Shown here piece after piece: positions 25,788 through 33,939 of a stretch of 64,000 bases of DNA. Made by a program: the position numbers and the translations under genes. Source of the DNA: Candidatus Poribacteria bacterium WGA-3G. GTDB lineage: Bacteria; Poribacteria; WGA-4E; WGA-3G. The notes below the pieces were generated by a model. It was not told where the DNA came from and did no database searches. It worked only from the letters and a program-made list of their open reading frames with translations. The stretch is from NCBI GenBank assembly GCA_000406005.1, contig ASZN01000004.1, forward strand, positions 118,524 through 182,523, written 5' to 3'. The stretch's first letter is position 1, and the number at the start of each line of letters is the position of its first letter.

Positions 25788-26291
25788 TTGAGTGAATGTG
25801 TGCAAACTCATCTTGAAAACTGGAAGATATATCTTGATACGTGTTGCTTGAACCGTATTTTTAATGATCAAACACAAGCAAGGATTCGTCAAGAAACTGA
25901 AGCTGTTAAGGTAATCCTTGCTCGGTTTTTCACAGCGCAGTGGCGATGGCTTACCAGCGCAGTCCTAATGAATGAGATTAACAAAACTCCGAATAAAATG
26001 TTACGTGCCGAAATGGGAGCTTTGTTGGATCTTGCAGACCAGAATGTCACAGTTAGGATGATGGAAATAGCGCGCGGAACACAATTAGAATCATTGGGAT
26101 TTAAGTGGTTGGACGCTTTGCATATCGCTTGTGCTGAAAGTGGTAAAGCGGATATACTTCTAACAACAGATGATCGGATGCTTAGAAGAGCAAAACGCTT
26201 CCGTTTACAACTTCGTGTCCGTGTTGAAAATCCTTATATATGGTTAGAGGAGATTAGTAGACATGAATATACAAACTCTACTGAAGGATGA
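25788..26291 (+). CDS. PIN-domain protein, probable toxin RNase
   Basis: A 167-residue protein with the PIN fold signature: a first acidic residue in KIYLDTCCLNRIF, a central glutamate in SAVLMNEINK, and the pair of aspartates in WLDALHIACAESGKADILLTTDD. PIN proteins are metal-dependent RNases, often VapC-type toxins. Start is uncertain: TTG at 25788 or GTG at 25800, the latter giving MQTHLENWKIYLD; neither has a strong ribosome site. Its end overlaps the following 70-residue gene by 29 bases, so the toxin precedes its partner, the reverse of usual VapBC order. Confidence 0.8.
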   Translation: MSECVQTHLENWKIYLDTCCLNRIFNDQTQARIRQETEAVKVILARFFTAQWRWLTSAVLMNEINKTPNKMLRAEMGALLDLADQNVTVRMMEIARGTQLESLGFKWLDALHIACAESGKADILLTTDDRMLRRAKRFRLQLRVRVENPYIWLEEISRHEYTNSTEG

Positions 26292-26475
26292 GATGGAAGA
26301 ACTCCGACATCGAAATCCAGATGTTCACGCGCTTTTAAAAAAGATATTTCAGCACAAAGATGGAAAAGGTGATTATTCTGTAGAACGACATAAGTGGATG
26401 GAAACACTTGATAAAGAAACGTTTCTCAATGAAGTCCGTCGAATTGAACAGGTTCGGAAACAGAAAAAAAAATAA
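26263..26475 (+). CDS. Small partner protein of the PIN gene, possible antitoxin
   Basis: A 70-residue charged, helical protein (DEMEELRHRNPDVHALLKKIF, then a lysine-rich tail). It begins 29 bases before the PIN stop in another frame, which implies translational coupling. No DNA-binding fold is obvious. By position and size it is a candidate antitoxin, but this is inference only; the gene might also encode an unrelated small protein. Confidence 0.65.
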   Translation: MNIQTLLKDEMEELRHRNPDVHALLKKIFQHKDGKGDYSVERHKWMETLDKETFLNEVRRIEQVRKQKKK

Positions 26476-26494
26476 AAGTGTTTTCCCTATCAAA

Positions 26495-26545
26495 ACGATG
26501 GGCATGATCATTGACACGAAGAAGGTCGGAAAACATGACCGCCTT
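26495..26545 (+). repeat. Partial copy of the 3' end of the reductase gene
   Basis: This stretch matches 25595-25645, the last codons of the TusA-like domain. The core TTGACACGAAGAAGGTCGGA plus five further bases is identical, and matching continues patchily on both sides (ACGATGG-CATGA upstream, ACCGCCTT downstream). The copy has lost the frame and is not coding. Together the two copies bracket the PIN gene pair as a direct repeat. Confidence 0.85.
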
Positions 26546-26601
26546 GTGATGGTAAATAAAGTTTAAGGCGGTGGCTCATCGAAATTAAGTTTCATAGGAA
26601 G

Positions 26602-26650
26602 GCGATTGCCCCCCGCGCCCGAAACGGGCGGGTCAGGCAATCGCTTTTTT
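26602..26650 (+). terminator. Rho-independent terminator
   Basis: GCGATTGCC pairs perfectly with GGCAATCGC (9 bases), an inner CGCCCG/CGGGCG stem stacks on it, and six T residues follow. It would end transcription coming from the reductase and PIN genes, separating them from the 76-residue gene downstream. Confidence 0.85.
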
Positions 26651-26681
26651 ATCCATCAGATGGTTATCGGAGACTCACATT

Positions 26682-26912
26682 ATGGATTCTAAAGAGGTGT
26701 TTGAAGTGTTGCAGCGCGTGAAAACTTGGAAACCAGAAATGTGCATTGATTTGGCCCGTAGGATTTTAGAAACCGTGGTTCCCGATCAAATTCTAACTCC
26801 GCCACAGACCATGACGTTGGAAGAAATCCAGGCGATTATGAAAACAGATAAACCGCCTCCTACTGACGAGGAATGCAAGAAAATCCTTGAAGAGGAGCGT
26901 ATAAAAAAATGA
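26682..26912 (+). CDS. Small acidic protein, possible antitoxin component
   Basis: A 76-residue helical protein: DSKEVFEVLQRVKTWKPEMC, DLARRILETVVPDQ, then PPQTMTLEEIQAIM and an EECKKILEEERIKK end. It starts with ATG; the site TCGGAGACTC lies upstream. It stops one base before a fragment of a HigA-type antitoxin begins, so it may itself be an antitoxin-like N-terminal piece left over from rearrangement. No known domain is recognised with confidence. Confidence 0.55.
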   Translation: MDSKEVFEVLQRVKTWKPEMCIDLARRILETVVPDQILTPPQTMTLEEIQAIMKTDKPPPTDEECKKILEEERIKK

Positions 26913-26913
26913 C

Positions 26914-27057
26914 GCACTTGGAACTGTTCTCAAGGCACTCGGTTATCAACTTTCAATCGCACCACTACAAAACGAGAATCCGAACCTTGAAACCGATACG
27001 ATGCAAACAGCGCATGTCGCAGAAAATCCAACCGCGCTACATCAGCCAACGAAATGA
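26914..27057 (+). pseudogene. C-terminal fragment of a HigA-type antitoxin
   Basis: The open frame reads ALGTVLKALGYQLSIAPLQ followed by a polar tail rich in E, N and T and a stop. This matches the end of the antitoxin at 10231-10662, where LTTVLNALGCQISIQSI is followed by a similar polar tail. There is no start codon or HTH upstream, so this is a remnant of about 47 codons. Confidence 0.75.
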
Positions 27058-27098
27058 TAATGTATCTATGAACGCGTTTTGCGGATAAAAAATAAGAA

Positions 27099-27127
27099 TT
27101 GACTTTCCGCCGAACTTGCAGTATAAT
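27099..27127 (+). promoter_or_regulatory. Sigma-70 promoter upstream of the 81-residue gene
   Basis: TTGACT at 27099 and TATAAT at 27122 are separated by exactly 17 bases. It is 59 bases upstream of the start at 27186 and gives the rest of the sulfur cluster (27186-28901) its own transcription start after the inserted island. Confidence 0.8.
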
Positions 27128-27185
27128 AAAAAAGCAGGAAACTCGGTTAGCAACGTTGGAACACAATACACCTACGGAGAAATAG

Positions 27186-27431
27186 ATGGCAACAATCGTT
27201 AAACATAACCAGACAGGCAAACGTTACTGTATGCTCGGTGCAGGGTTTGGAGTCTTTCAATCCTCGAAACCGAACATGTTTCTCGGAAATTTAATGGCTG
27301 ATGTGGAAGATGGCGAGTACGCATTAGTCTGTGTCTGTAATAGCAAAGGTGAGATTTTCTGGTTAGAGGCGACGCAAGTTACCGTTGTTAGTATTGATGG
27401 GCAGACCCTCGAAGAACTCGCAACCCAATAG
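27186..27431 (+). CDS. Conserved small protein in sulfur-transfer cluster
   Basis: An 81-residue beta-rich protein (VKHNQTGKRYCMLGAGFGVF, then ALVCVCNSKGEIFWLEATQV). GGAG precedes the ATG. It has three cysteines but no CxxC pair and no C-terminal diglycine, so it is not an obvious ThiS/MoaD carrier. Its position between the reductase-TusA gene and MoeB, behind its own promoter, points to the same pathway. Function unknown. Confidence 0.75.
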   Translation: MATIVKHNQTGKRYCMLGAGFGVFQSSKPNMFLGNLMADVEDGEYALVCVCNSKGEIFWLEATQVTVVSIDGQTLEELATQ

Positions 27432-27514
27432 ATAAGTCTTCGCCCACTTCTTGTGGCGGATAGACACCCCTGATAGCCTGGTTACTCACGCACGAAAGGA
27501 ATTTTTTTTACAGA

Positions 27515-28093
27515 ATGGACCTACAACAGATTAACGTCAAGGTTTTCACAACCGAAGATAGCAATATCAACTACACCAACTTCATCAAGGTCTTCAACCG
27601 TTGGATGGAGGAAGCGGATTCAGACGATTACCTGAACTACGCCGACTACTCACACGTCGATGCGGGACCGGGTGTGTTGTTGATTTTGAAACAGGCGAAC
27701 TATAGCATTGACAACGCTTATCATGAGCACGGTTTCCTCTACAATCGGAAACATGCGGTTGACGGCGATAACGCCGATAAGATTCGCCAAGCACTCACTG
27801 AGGTGCTCTCGAAGTGCGAGCTGCTCGAAGCGGCAGCGGAGTTAGAAGATGCAGTGCATTTCGACAGCGCACATCTCCTATTTATGATAAACAACCGTCA
27901 TGTCGCTCCGAATACAGTTGAAGCAGCGGCAGCCGTTCAGGCAGACCTGACACCTGTCCTGCAACAGATGTACGGCAGTGACGATTTCACGATAGAACGC
28001 ACCTCCGAAGACGCACGCGAACGGTTCGCCTTAAGAATCTCAGCGAATTCAGATAAACCGGTATCGGAACTCCTCGCTAATTTGGGAGCCTAA
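27515..28093 (+). CDS. Conserved protein of unknown function coupled to MoeB
   Basis: A 192-residue cytoplasmic protein, apparently an alpha/beta fold with two similar halves: the first contains VDAGPGVLLILKQANYSIDN and the second VHFDSAHLLFMINNRHVAPN. The repeated pattern suggests internal duplication. AAAGGAA followed by eight T residues precedes the ATG. One base separates its stop codon from the MoeB ATG, so the two are co-translated. I do not recognise the family; a role as substrate or partner of the adenylyltransferase is plausible. Confidence 0.75.
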   Translation: MDLQQINVKVFTTEDSNINYTNFIKVFNRWMEEADSDDYLNYADYSHVDAGPGVLLILKQANYSIDNAYHEHGFLYNRKHAVDGDNADKIRQALTEVLSKCELLEAAAELEDAVHFDSAHLLFMINNRHVAPNTVEAAAAVQADLTPVLQQMYGSDDFTIERTSEDARERFALRISANSDKPVSELLANLGA

Positions 28094-28094
28094 G

Positions 28095-28901
28095 ATGTTT
28101 AACTTCAGCAACGAACAGATTGAACGCTACAGCCGACATATTATCCTCAAAGAGGTCGGTGGGATGGGGCAGACGAAGCTGCTGGAATCAAAAGTGCTGC
28201 TCATCGGTGCTGGTGGACTCGGTTCCCCTGTTGGTGTCTACCTTGCCGCTGCAGGTGTCGGCACACTCGGCATCATTGACGATGATGTGGTTGATCTGAG
28301 TAATTTGCAACGCCAGATTTTACACGGTACCAGCGACATCGGCATCCCGAAGACAAAATCTGCAGAAGCCGCTATCGGAGAGATGAACCCCGATGTCAAA
28401 GTGGTTCCGTACAATGAACGGATTACCTCAGAGAACGCCTTCCAGATTCTGGAACAATACGATCTCATCGTAGACGGGTGCGACAATCTACCGACGCGCT
28501 ACCTTCTCAACGATGCCTCCGTTATGCTCGGCAAACCGATTGTTCACGGCAGTATCTTCCAGTTTGAGGGTCAAGTTACCGTCCTCTATCCGGGTAAAGG
28601 GCCGTGCTATCGGTGCCTCTATCCCGAACCGCCACCAGCAGGAATGGTACCGAGCTGCCAAGAGGCGGGAGTCTTCGGCGTGTTACCCGGTATCATCGGC
28701 ACAATCCAGGCGGTTGAGGCGATCAAAATTCTTTTAGACATCGGCGATTCTTTAATCGGAACGCTTCTGCTTTTTGACGCGCTGACGATGAATTTCAACC
28801 GATTAAAACTCCGTCAAGATAGCAATTGCCCGATGTGCGGTGCAAATCCCACCATCCATGAACTGATTGATTACGAAGAATTTTGTCAGGTCCAGTGGTA
28901 G
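28095..28901 (+). CDS. moeB: MoeB/ThiF-family adenylyltransferase
   Basis: A 268-residue E1-like enzyme. It has the ATP-binding glycine loop LLIGAGGLGSPVGVYLA, the acidic IIDDDVVDLSNLQRQ segment with the arginine finger, the VDGCDNLPTRY loop and two zinc-binding CxxC pairs (GPCYRCLYP and NCPMCG). It lacks the C-terminal rhodanese domain of MOCS3-type proteins. Such enzymes adenylate the C-terminal glycine of ThiS/MoaD-type carriers before sulfur transfer. No carrier with a diglycine end is nearby, so the partner lies elsewhere or is the fused TusA-like domain or a neighbouring unknown. MoeB versus ThiF cannot be decided from sequence alone. Confidence 0.9.
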   Translation: MFNFSNEQIERYSRHIILKEVGGMGQTKLLESKVLLIGAGGLGSPVGVYLAAAGVGTLGIIDDDVVDLSNLQRQILHGTSDIGIPKTKSAEAAIGEMNPDVKVVPYNERITSENAFQILEQYDLIVDGCDNLPTRYLLNDASVMLGKPIVHGSIFQFEGQVTVLYPGKGPCYRCLYPEPPPAGMVPSCQEAGVFGVLPGIIGTIQAVEAIKILLDIGDSLIGTLLLFDALTMNFNRLKLRQDSNCPMCGANPTIHELIDYEEFCQVQW

Positions 28902-28929
28902 ATGCTGGTTTTGAACCCCAGGTCCGGTA

Positions 28930-28950
28930 GGCGCGGTTTGTAACCGCGCC
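28930..28950. repeat. Intergenic hairpin repeat
   Basis: Perfect palindrome GGCGCGGTT-TGT-AACCGCGCC, 28 bases after the moeB stop. Outer CCGG/CCGG bases extend it. It closes the sulfur cluster and may act in transcription termination. Confidence 0.65.
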
Positions 28951-29006
28951 GGATTTGAAAAAAGATTCAAAAATTTAGACAATCCGAACCGCGGAGCCTA
29001 TTGAAT

Positions 29007-29132
29007 ATGCTTGGTTTAATTGCCTTTGTTGTAATTACGGTTATTCTGATCAGAATGGTTAGACTCCTTACAGAGATTGAAGGGAATCTATATAAGATTG
29101 CCAAGCATCTTGAGCGCATGAATAAAAAATAG
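29007..29132 (+). CDS. Small single-helix membrane protein
   Basis: A 41-residue open frame: a membrane helix (LGLIAFVVITVILIRMV) followed by an amphipathic, basic helix (LYKIAKHLERMNKK). GGAG lies 11 bases before the ATG. It ends 13 bases before the RelE-type toxin start on the same strand. Small membrane peptides of this form are sometimes type I toxins or regulators; coding status is plausible but unproven. Confidence 0.5.
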   Translation: MLGLIAFVVITVILIRMVRLLTEIEGNLYKIAKHLERMNKK

Positions 29133-29145
29133 GTAAGCGCGATAC

Positions 29146-29517
29146 ATGGCACAAAACACACGGGTTGTTTTCTATCGTGAAAAAAGTGGTCGGGTGCCAA
29201 TGCAACGATGGCTCAATAGATTGCCGGAGACCCCAAGAAGAAAGTGTGAAGAATTAATTACACAATTGCAAGAATCCGGCCGCCAACTCACGTATCCGCA
29301 TGCCCATCCCCTCAGAGAGGGTATCCATGAACTCCGGGCGCGGCATGGCACGGTTAGGTATCGAATCCTTTACTTCTGGCATGGTAGCACCGTGGCTGTC
29401 GTTACGCATGGAATTGTGAAAAAGAGTCGTGCAGTTCCCGGAAATGAGATCCAACGCGCCCTTCGGAGGAAACGCGATGTTGAGCAAGACCCCGTCACCC
29501 ATACACAGGAGATTTGA
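29146..29517 (+). CDS. RelE/HigB-type toxin, Gp49-like family
   Basis: A 123-residue protein matching the phage-derived Gp49-like toxins (PF05973): VVFYREKSGRVPMQRWLNRL, the HPLREGIHELRARHGTVRYRILYFWH core and a HGIVKKSRAVPGNEI helix. These act as ribosome-dependent mRNA interferases. The C-terminal ~20 residues are extra. The downstream HTH gene starts 2 bases after its stop, the normal toxin-first order of HigBA modules. Confidence 0.9.
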   Translation: MAQNTRVVFYREKSGRVPMQRWLNRLPETPRRKCEELITQLQESGRQLTYPHAHPLREGIHELRARHGTVRYRILYFWHGSTVAVVTHGIVKKSRAVPGNEIQRALRRKRDVEQDPVTHTQEI

Positions 29518-29519
29518 CA

Positions 29520-30341
29520 ATGCTTGCAAAAAGCACATTCACGGATAGCATTATGCCCCCCCCCCAACTCTGTTTTGAACGGAGCGTCAAAAATATACCA
29601 GCACTAAGTGAATGTCTCAAATTACAGATCGCTGAACATATTTACGACTTACGTTACTCCACTGGGCAAACGCAAGAGGAATTTGCCGGCCTCGTTGGTG
29701 TTGAACCGTCTGTCGTTGATGATCTGGAGGAATGGGACTATGAGGGGGACACGCTCGCGATGCTCGCACACATTGAAAAAGCCCTCCGCAGACACGTTGA
29801 AGCTCCTATTAAGCCAGCAGAGACCCTCTATCCGAATGCCTTGCTCACTGCAACCATAACTGGACTCAAATTGCGGTTATTCCGATACCACATCGGCAGG
29901 AAAACAACCCTCTCGAAGAATAAAGTGTTTGAGACGCGAACGCTACAAGAGAAACGGTATCTCCTCAACGAGTTGGAACCGTGGCAGGATGCCCTTGAAC
30001 GCAATAGGCAAGAGCTTCGGATGTTCGCGCTCGCCGGGATGACAGAATGGTGCCACCTTGATGGCGGGCTGCGCGGCAATTTCTCTGGAAATCCCGATGA
30101 ATATATTCAAGCATCAGAAGTCCACAACCAGTTAATAGAGGCTTTCAGGCATTACATCCAAACAGATGAACGCACTCTCCTCAAGCAGTGGCAACAAAAT
30201 ATCGGACTGCAAGAAGAAGCACGCTATATCAATGAACTGGAAGCTGCCCTGCAACAAAATATTTTTAACGAGTTTCCAGATACAGAATCGCTTGTTCAGA
30301 CGCTCCTCGGCTTCCTAAAAATACCCCTTCGGCGAGACTAA
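29520..30341 (+). CDS. HTH protein, probable antitoxin with long C-terminal extension
   Basis: A 273-residue protein. The ATG at 29520 has GGAG upstream and is preferred over an in-frame TTG at 29514. Residues ~28-95 form an XRE-like HTH (LRYSTGQTQEEFAGLVGVEPSVVDD is within it), the usual antitoxin fold. The remaining ~180 residues are helical, of unknown function and not found in ordinary HigA proteins. A run of ten C residues at 29556-29565 encodes PPP near the start and directly follows an alternative ATG at 29553; slippage there would switch the frame. The coupling to the RelE-type toxin supports the antitoxin role. Confidence 0.75.
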   Translation: MLAKSTFTDSIMPPPQLCFERSVKNIPALSECLKLQIAEHIYDLRYSTGQTQEEFAGLVGVEPSVVDDLEEWDYEGDTLAMLAHIEKALRRHVEAPIKPAETLYPNALLTATITGLKLRLFRYHIGRKTTLSKNKVFETRTLQEKRYLLNELEPWQDALERNRQELRMFALAGMTEWCHLDGGLRGNFSGNPDEYIQASEVHNQLIEAFRHYIQTDERTLLKQWQQNIGLQEEARYINELEAALQQNIFNEFPDTESLVQTLLGFLKIPLRRD

Positions 30342-30415
30342 CGATGCAGTTTCACTATAGGCGATTGCCTCTCTCATGTATTTCAACGCCGCGTGAATCT
30401 GTGGAAGTTCCTCCT

Positions 30416-31324
30416 CTATAACAGATCCTTCAGCGCAGATTCAAGGGTCCGATGTTGAAATTCGTACCCGCTGACTTCCGTTTTCTCAGGGAGTACGTTC
30501 TGACTCAGGACGATGAAGTCGGCGAATTCACCCATCATTAATTTCAATCCGAATGCCGGTATCGGAAACAGTGTCGGCCTTCGGAGGACTGCGCCGAGGG
30601 TTTTGGTGAATTCGGTGTTCCTGACGGGTGTCGGTGCGGTTGCGTTCAAGGCGCCGCGAATCTCGTTATTCTCTAATGCGTGCAGCATAATACCGACGAC
30701 ATCGTCGACATGGACCCAAGACATCCACTGCCGTCCGTTACCGAGTATACCGCCTGCCCCCATTTTGAAAGGCGTTAGCACCTGTGCCAATAGTCCACCA
30801 CCTAATCCGAGTACAAGTCCGATCCGTACTGTGACGACTCGGATACCGAGGTCGGTTGCTTTTTGTGCTTCCGCTTCCCATTCTTGGCAGACTTTGGCGA
30901 GGAAGTCATTTCCGGGCGGAGATACTTCAGTAAAGTGCTCGTCGCCGCTATCACCGTAATATCCGATCGCAGAGGCGCATACAAGTGTGTCCGGCTTTGT
31001 GTCGGCTGCCCCCAGCGATTCGACGAGGTTCCGTGTAGAGAGGATCCGACTGTCCTGTATCCGTCGTTTTTTCTCGTTATTCCATCTGCCAGCGATTGTT
31101 TCACCCGCCAGGTGCACGACCGATGTTATCTCCTGTGTCGCTTCCGAAGGCAGCTTTTCGGTTTCAGGGTTCCAACCGTGGAATGCTCTTACTGATTTCA
31201 ATTTGGTCCTTGCGCGTTCGGGGTTTCTTGATAACACATACACTGTATCACCTTGTTGGTGGAGAGCAGCGCAAACTCGACTGCCGATGAATCCGGTGCC
31301 ACCAGTGACCAATACGTTTGCCAT
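30416..31324 (-). CDS. TIGR01777-family NAD(P)-binding epimerase (YfcH-like)
   Basis: A 302-residue extended SDR. It begins NVLVTGGTGFIGSRV (cofactor loop), then VVHLAGETIAGRWN, ASAIGYYGDSGDE (the YYG tyrosine region), VRIGLVLGLGGG and MSWVHVDDVVG, all diagnostic of the TIGR01777 group. The C-terminal DUF1731 part (FGLKLMMGEFADFIVLSQNV) is present. Function of the group is not established; members occur with division or cell-envelope genes. It follows the HAD gene by 20 bases on the same strand. Confidence 0.92.
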   Translation of the reverse strand: MANVLVTGGTGFIGSRVCAALHQQGDTVYVLSRNPERARTKLKSVRAFHGWNPETEKLPSEATQEITSVVHLAGETIAGRWNNEKKRRIQDSRILSTRNLVESLGAADTKPDTLVCASAIGYYGDSGDEHFTEVSPPGNDFLAKVCQEWEAEAQKATDLGIRVVTVRIGLVLGLGGGLLAQVLTPFKMGAGGILGNGRQWMSWVHVDDVVGIMLHALENNEIRGALNATAPTPVRNTEFTKTLGAVLRRPTLFPIPAFGLKLMMGEFADFIVLSQNVLPEKTEVSGYEFQHRTLESALKDLL

Positions 31325-31344
31325 TTTTCCCTCTTTCGTTTCAT

Positions 31345-32073
31345 CTATTTCGAGAGTTGTGTTATAGCGACTTCAAGTTTTCTGTAGTCGTCAACAACGG
31401 CATCGCTAAGTGTGTCATCTCCATCCGCTTTGTTAAATCCCGTGAACCGGATCGCCTTCATTCCGGCATTTTTCGCGCCGACGATATCCGTTCGGAAAAT
31501 ATCGCCGATATGTACTGCTGCCGAGGGTTCGACGCGCAGTTCAGCGAGTGTGGTGTGGAACTGCACGACTTCCGGTTTCGTGTAGTCCGTTTCGTCGGAG
31601 AAGGTAAATGTTTTGAAGTATTGTAGGATACCGTCGCGCGCCATCAATTTCCGAACAAAACTACCCGGTGTAAGTGCTGAATCTGAGATAATTCCGAGTG
31701 GATATTTTTCACTTAAACCGGCGAGGACAGGTTTAAGATGCGGGATCATAACCGGTGGGGACTCCAAGAAAGCTGCGCCGAGGCAGGCAATCAATTCGTC
31801 GAGGTCCGCATCTCGGAGGGAGATTTCAAGTGCCTCCGAAAATCGACGCATACAGTGCTTTACCGATACGCCTTGATGTTGATGCCATCGGGTCATTACC
31901 AAATTGTACGCCTCTTCGAGTCCGAACCCGACATCATCTAACGCACACCTATAACCGTGGTTATTGAGATAAACGTGACACAGTTTAATACGTATTGCCT
32001 GACGTTTCTGCCAATTCTGTTCAGAATCGGCATAAAGCGTTTGCCAGAAATCGAATGTGATCGCTTTAAGCAT
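31345..32073 (-). CDS. HAD-superfamily hydrolase
   Basis: A 242-residue phosphatase-like protein. Motif I is ITFDFWQTLYA: the nucleophile aspartate is present, but the second aspartate of DxDxT is tryptophan, a variant shared by a known FDFWxTL subgroup. Motif II is GIISDS, motif III a KPEVVQFH lysine and motif IV HIGDIFRTDIVGAKNAG. The cap is helical. Hydrolysis of a small phosphate ester is expected, though loss of the general acid may slow it. First gene of a two-gene unit with the TIGR01777 epimerase. Confidence 0.88.
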   Translation of the reverse strand: MLKAITFDFWQTLYADSEQNWQKRQAIRIKLCHVYLNNHGYRCALDDVGFGLEEAYNLVMTRWHQHQGVSVKHCMRRFSEALEISLRDADLDELIACLGAAFLESPPVMIPHLKPVLAGLSEKYPLGIISDSALTPGSFVRKLMARDGILQYFKTFTFSDETDYTKPEVVQFHTTLAELRVEPSAAVHIGDIFRTDIVGAKNAGMKAIRFTGFNKADGDDTLSDAVVDDYRKLEVAITQLSK

Positions 32074-32280
32074 TGAAAACTCTCGGTTTTTCGGAAGTGT
32101 TAATTAAAATCTGTAAAATTGTATGAAGATAGGTATAAAATAGTGACGTGTCTTCGCGTTTCCATAAATACGAAGTGGAACACACGGGATACGCCTTATA
32201 ATTCTAAGTTTATTTTACCTTATTTACCAGAAAAAGTCAATTGATATACCGTTTCGGTAACACAAAATAGACAAATAGAC

Positions 32281-32309
32281 TTGCAATTTCCTTTTAAAGA
32301 TGATAGTAT
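32281..32309 (+). promoter_or_regulatory. Candidate promoter for the histidine kinase gene
   Basis: TTGCAA at 32281 and TAGTAT at 32304 are 17 bases apart, 44 bases upstream of the GTG start. The surrounding ~270-base gap (32074-32352) is AT-rich and holds no gene. Confidence 0.5.
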
Positions 32310-32352
32310 TAATTAGGTTGAGGTTTGTTTCCGATTTGTACGGAGGAAAATA

Positions 32353-33837
32353 GTGTTGTGGTTGAATCGGCAAATTATTCCAAGGTATACGACCACGCGT
32401 TTGATATTCGTTTACTTCGTCGTCGGTTTGGGTATGCTGATATTTGGATTTGCGTATTACAACCAGCAAATCTCGCAGCTGAACGCCGATATAGATGCCC
32501 AAATAGATATCTTCGCCAATTTGGGTGTGCTGCTCCCGAGCGTGAAAAACTTGGAGTTACAACAGAAATTAAATGACATCTTCAAACAGGAATCATTCGC
32601 CGAAGACAGGGCAGGCGCATTTTCTTTTATTATTACGGATACGGAAGGCAATGTCTTAGAGACGCGGGGTGTTGACCCGAAATTAGAAGCCAAAATTGAT
32701 AGCTTAGATATGACTGTCAACGAAAATGTCGAAAATTCGTTGACAGTAGATGAAAGGGCTTTGCTGCGATCGACATTGGCGCGGATGAAAAAAAAGAACC
32801 CGCCGAAAGATATTCCTGTTCGGCAACTTAATGGGTACGTCTATTACGGGGATGCCGCGTCGGATGAAATCGCGCACCTGCCGTTCGTCATCACTGATGC
32901 CGATGGTAGGCCACAGAAATGGCAGATATGGGGAGATATTGTCACAGCGCGCGACGCAACCACCGAGGAACGTCAACGGGCGGAGATCTTTGTTCAGAAC
33001 GCACCGGGGTCGTCTCAGATTGAGATGACATCAGAAGGGTCCAGTTTTTACTTTTATTATGAGAGGAAGCCATATTATGGGTTGGTTGTCCCTTTCATTG
33101 TACCGATAATCTTATTAGTGTTTGGTGCCGTCTGTTTTCTGGTCTATCAACGGATAAAATCTTATGAACATTCGGCAATTTGGGGAGGGTTAGCTAAGGA
33201 GACGGCGCATCAACTCGGAACACCTATCTCTTCACTGATCGCATGGACGGAACTCTTGCGTGAACGGAGCAGAGAGAAAAATGATGAGACCCTCGTTGAG
33301 CTTGCAGAAAGTATGCAAAATGACATGGAGCGTTTGCAGAAAACGACCGCACGTTTCGGTATGATAGGCACACAGCCGCCCCTAAATCAAGTGAACTTAA
33401 ACGAAGTATTTGAAGAAGTCCGAACCTATTTTGAAAAACGGTTACCACATATCAGTCGTCGCGTCGAAATTCAATTGATACCCCGTGAGGTACCCCCTGT
33501 GCTCGCAAACGCACAGTTGTTACATTGGGTGTTTGAAAACCTGATTCGCAATTCGTTGGATGCTATGGATAAAATAGAAGGATGGATTCAGATTGAACCG
33601 ACAGGCGACAACCGATACAAGAGTATTGTGATACGGTATGCCGACAATGGATGCGGTATAGACCGCAAAAATCAGCAAAAAATCTTTGAACCGGGGATGT
33701 CCACGAAGACACACGGGTGGGGACTCGGATTAACAGTGGTACAGCGTATTATTCGCGAATATCATCACGGTGACATCCGTATGGTTAAGACGAGTCCTGA
33801 AGGTACGACTTTTGAAATTCGGTTGCCGGTCGCGTAA
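32353..33837 (+). CDS. PorY-like membrane sensor histidine kinase
   Basis: A 494-residue sensor starting with GTG after GGAGG. TM1 is residues ~16-36, a periplasmic region of ~205 residues follows, and TM2 is ~242-266. There is no HAMP domain. The phosphoacceptor is H286 in KETAHQLGTPISSLIAW, an H-box form I know from Bacteroidetes kinases of the PorY type. The ATPase part has N-box NLIRNSLDAMD, G1 ADNGCGID and a G2-type GWGLGLTVVQRII. It is followed after 102 bases by a PglZ-type response regulator, the same pair that controls type 9 secretion in Bacteroidetes. No secretion genes are in this window. Confidence 0.88.
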   Translation: MLWLNRQIIPRYTTTRLIFVYFVVGLGMLIFGFAYYNQQISQLNADIDAQIDIFANLGVLLPSVKNLELQQKLNDIFKQESFAEDRAGAFSFIITDTEGNVLETRGVDPKLEAKIDSLDMTVNENVENSLTVDERALLRSTLARMKKKNPPKDIPVRQLNGYVYYGDAASDEIAHLPFVITDADGRPQKWQIWGDIVTARDATTEERQRAEIFVQNAPGSSQIEMTSEGSSFYFYYERKPYYGLVVPFIVPIILLVFGAVCFLVYQRIKSYEHSAIWGGLAKETAHQLGTPISSLIAWTELLRERSREKNDETLVELAESMQNDMERLQKTTARFGMIGTQPPLNQVNLNEVFEEVRTYFEKRLPHISRRVEIQLIPREVPPVLANAQLLHWVFENLIRNSLDAMDKIEGWIQIEPTGDNRYKSIVIRYADNGCGIDRKNQQKIFEPGMSTKTHGWGLGLTVVQRIIREYHHGDIRMVKTSPEGTTFEIRLPVA

Positions 33838-33939
33838 ATCCGAATTAACGCAGGATTATAGAGGAAGCAGAATACCGGGTTTTGTTTTACTTTTCTAATT
33901 CAGTTAATTTTGGTGGCGTACCGCGACTGAACTGTATTA

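Noticed and set aside
32457..32720. Antisense frames opposite the kinase gene
   Set aside because: Shadow of a well-supported histidine kinase.
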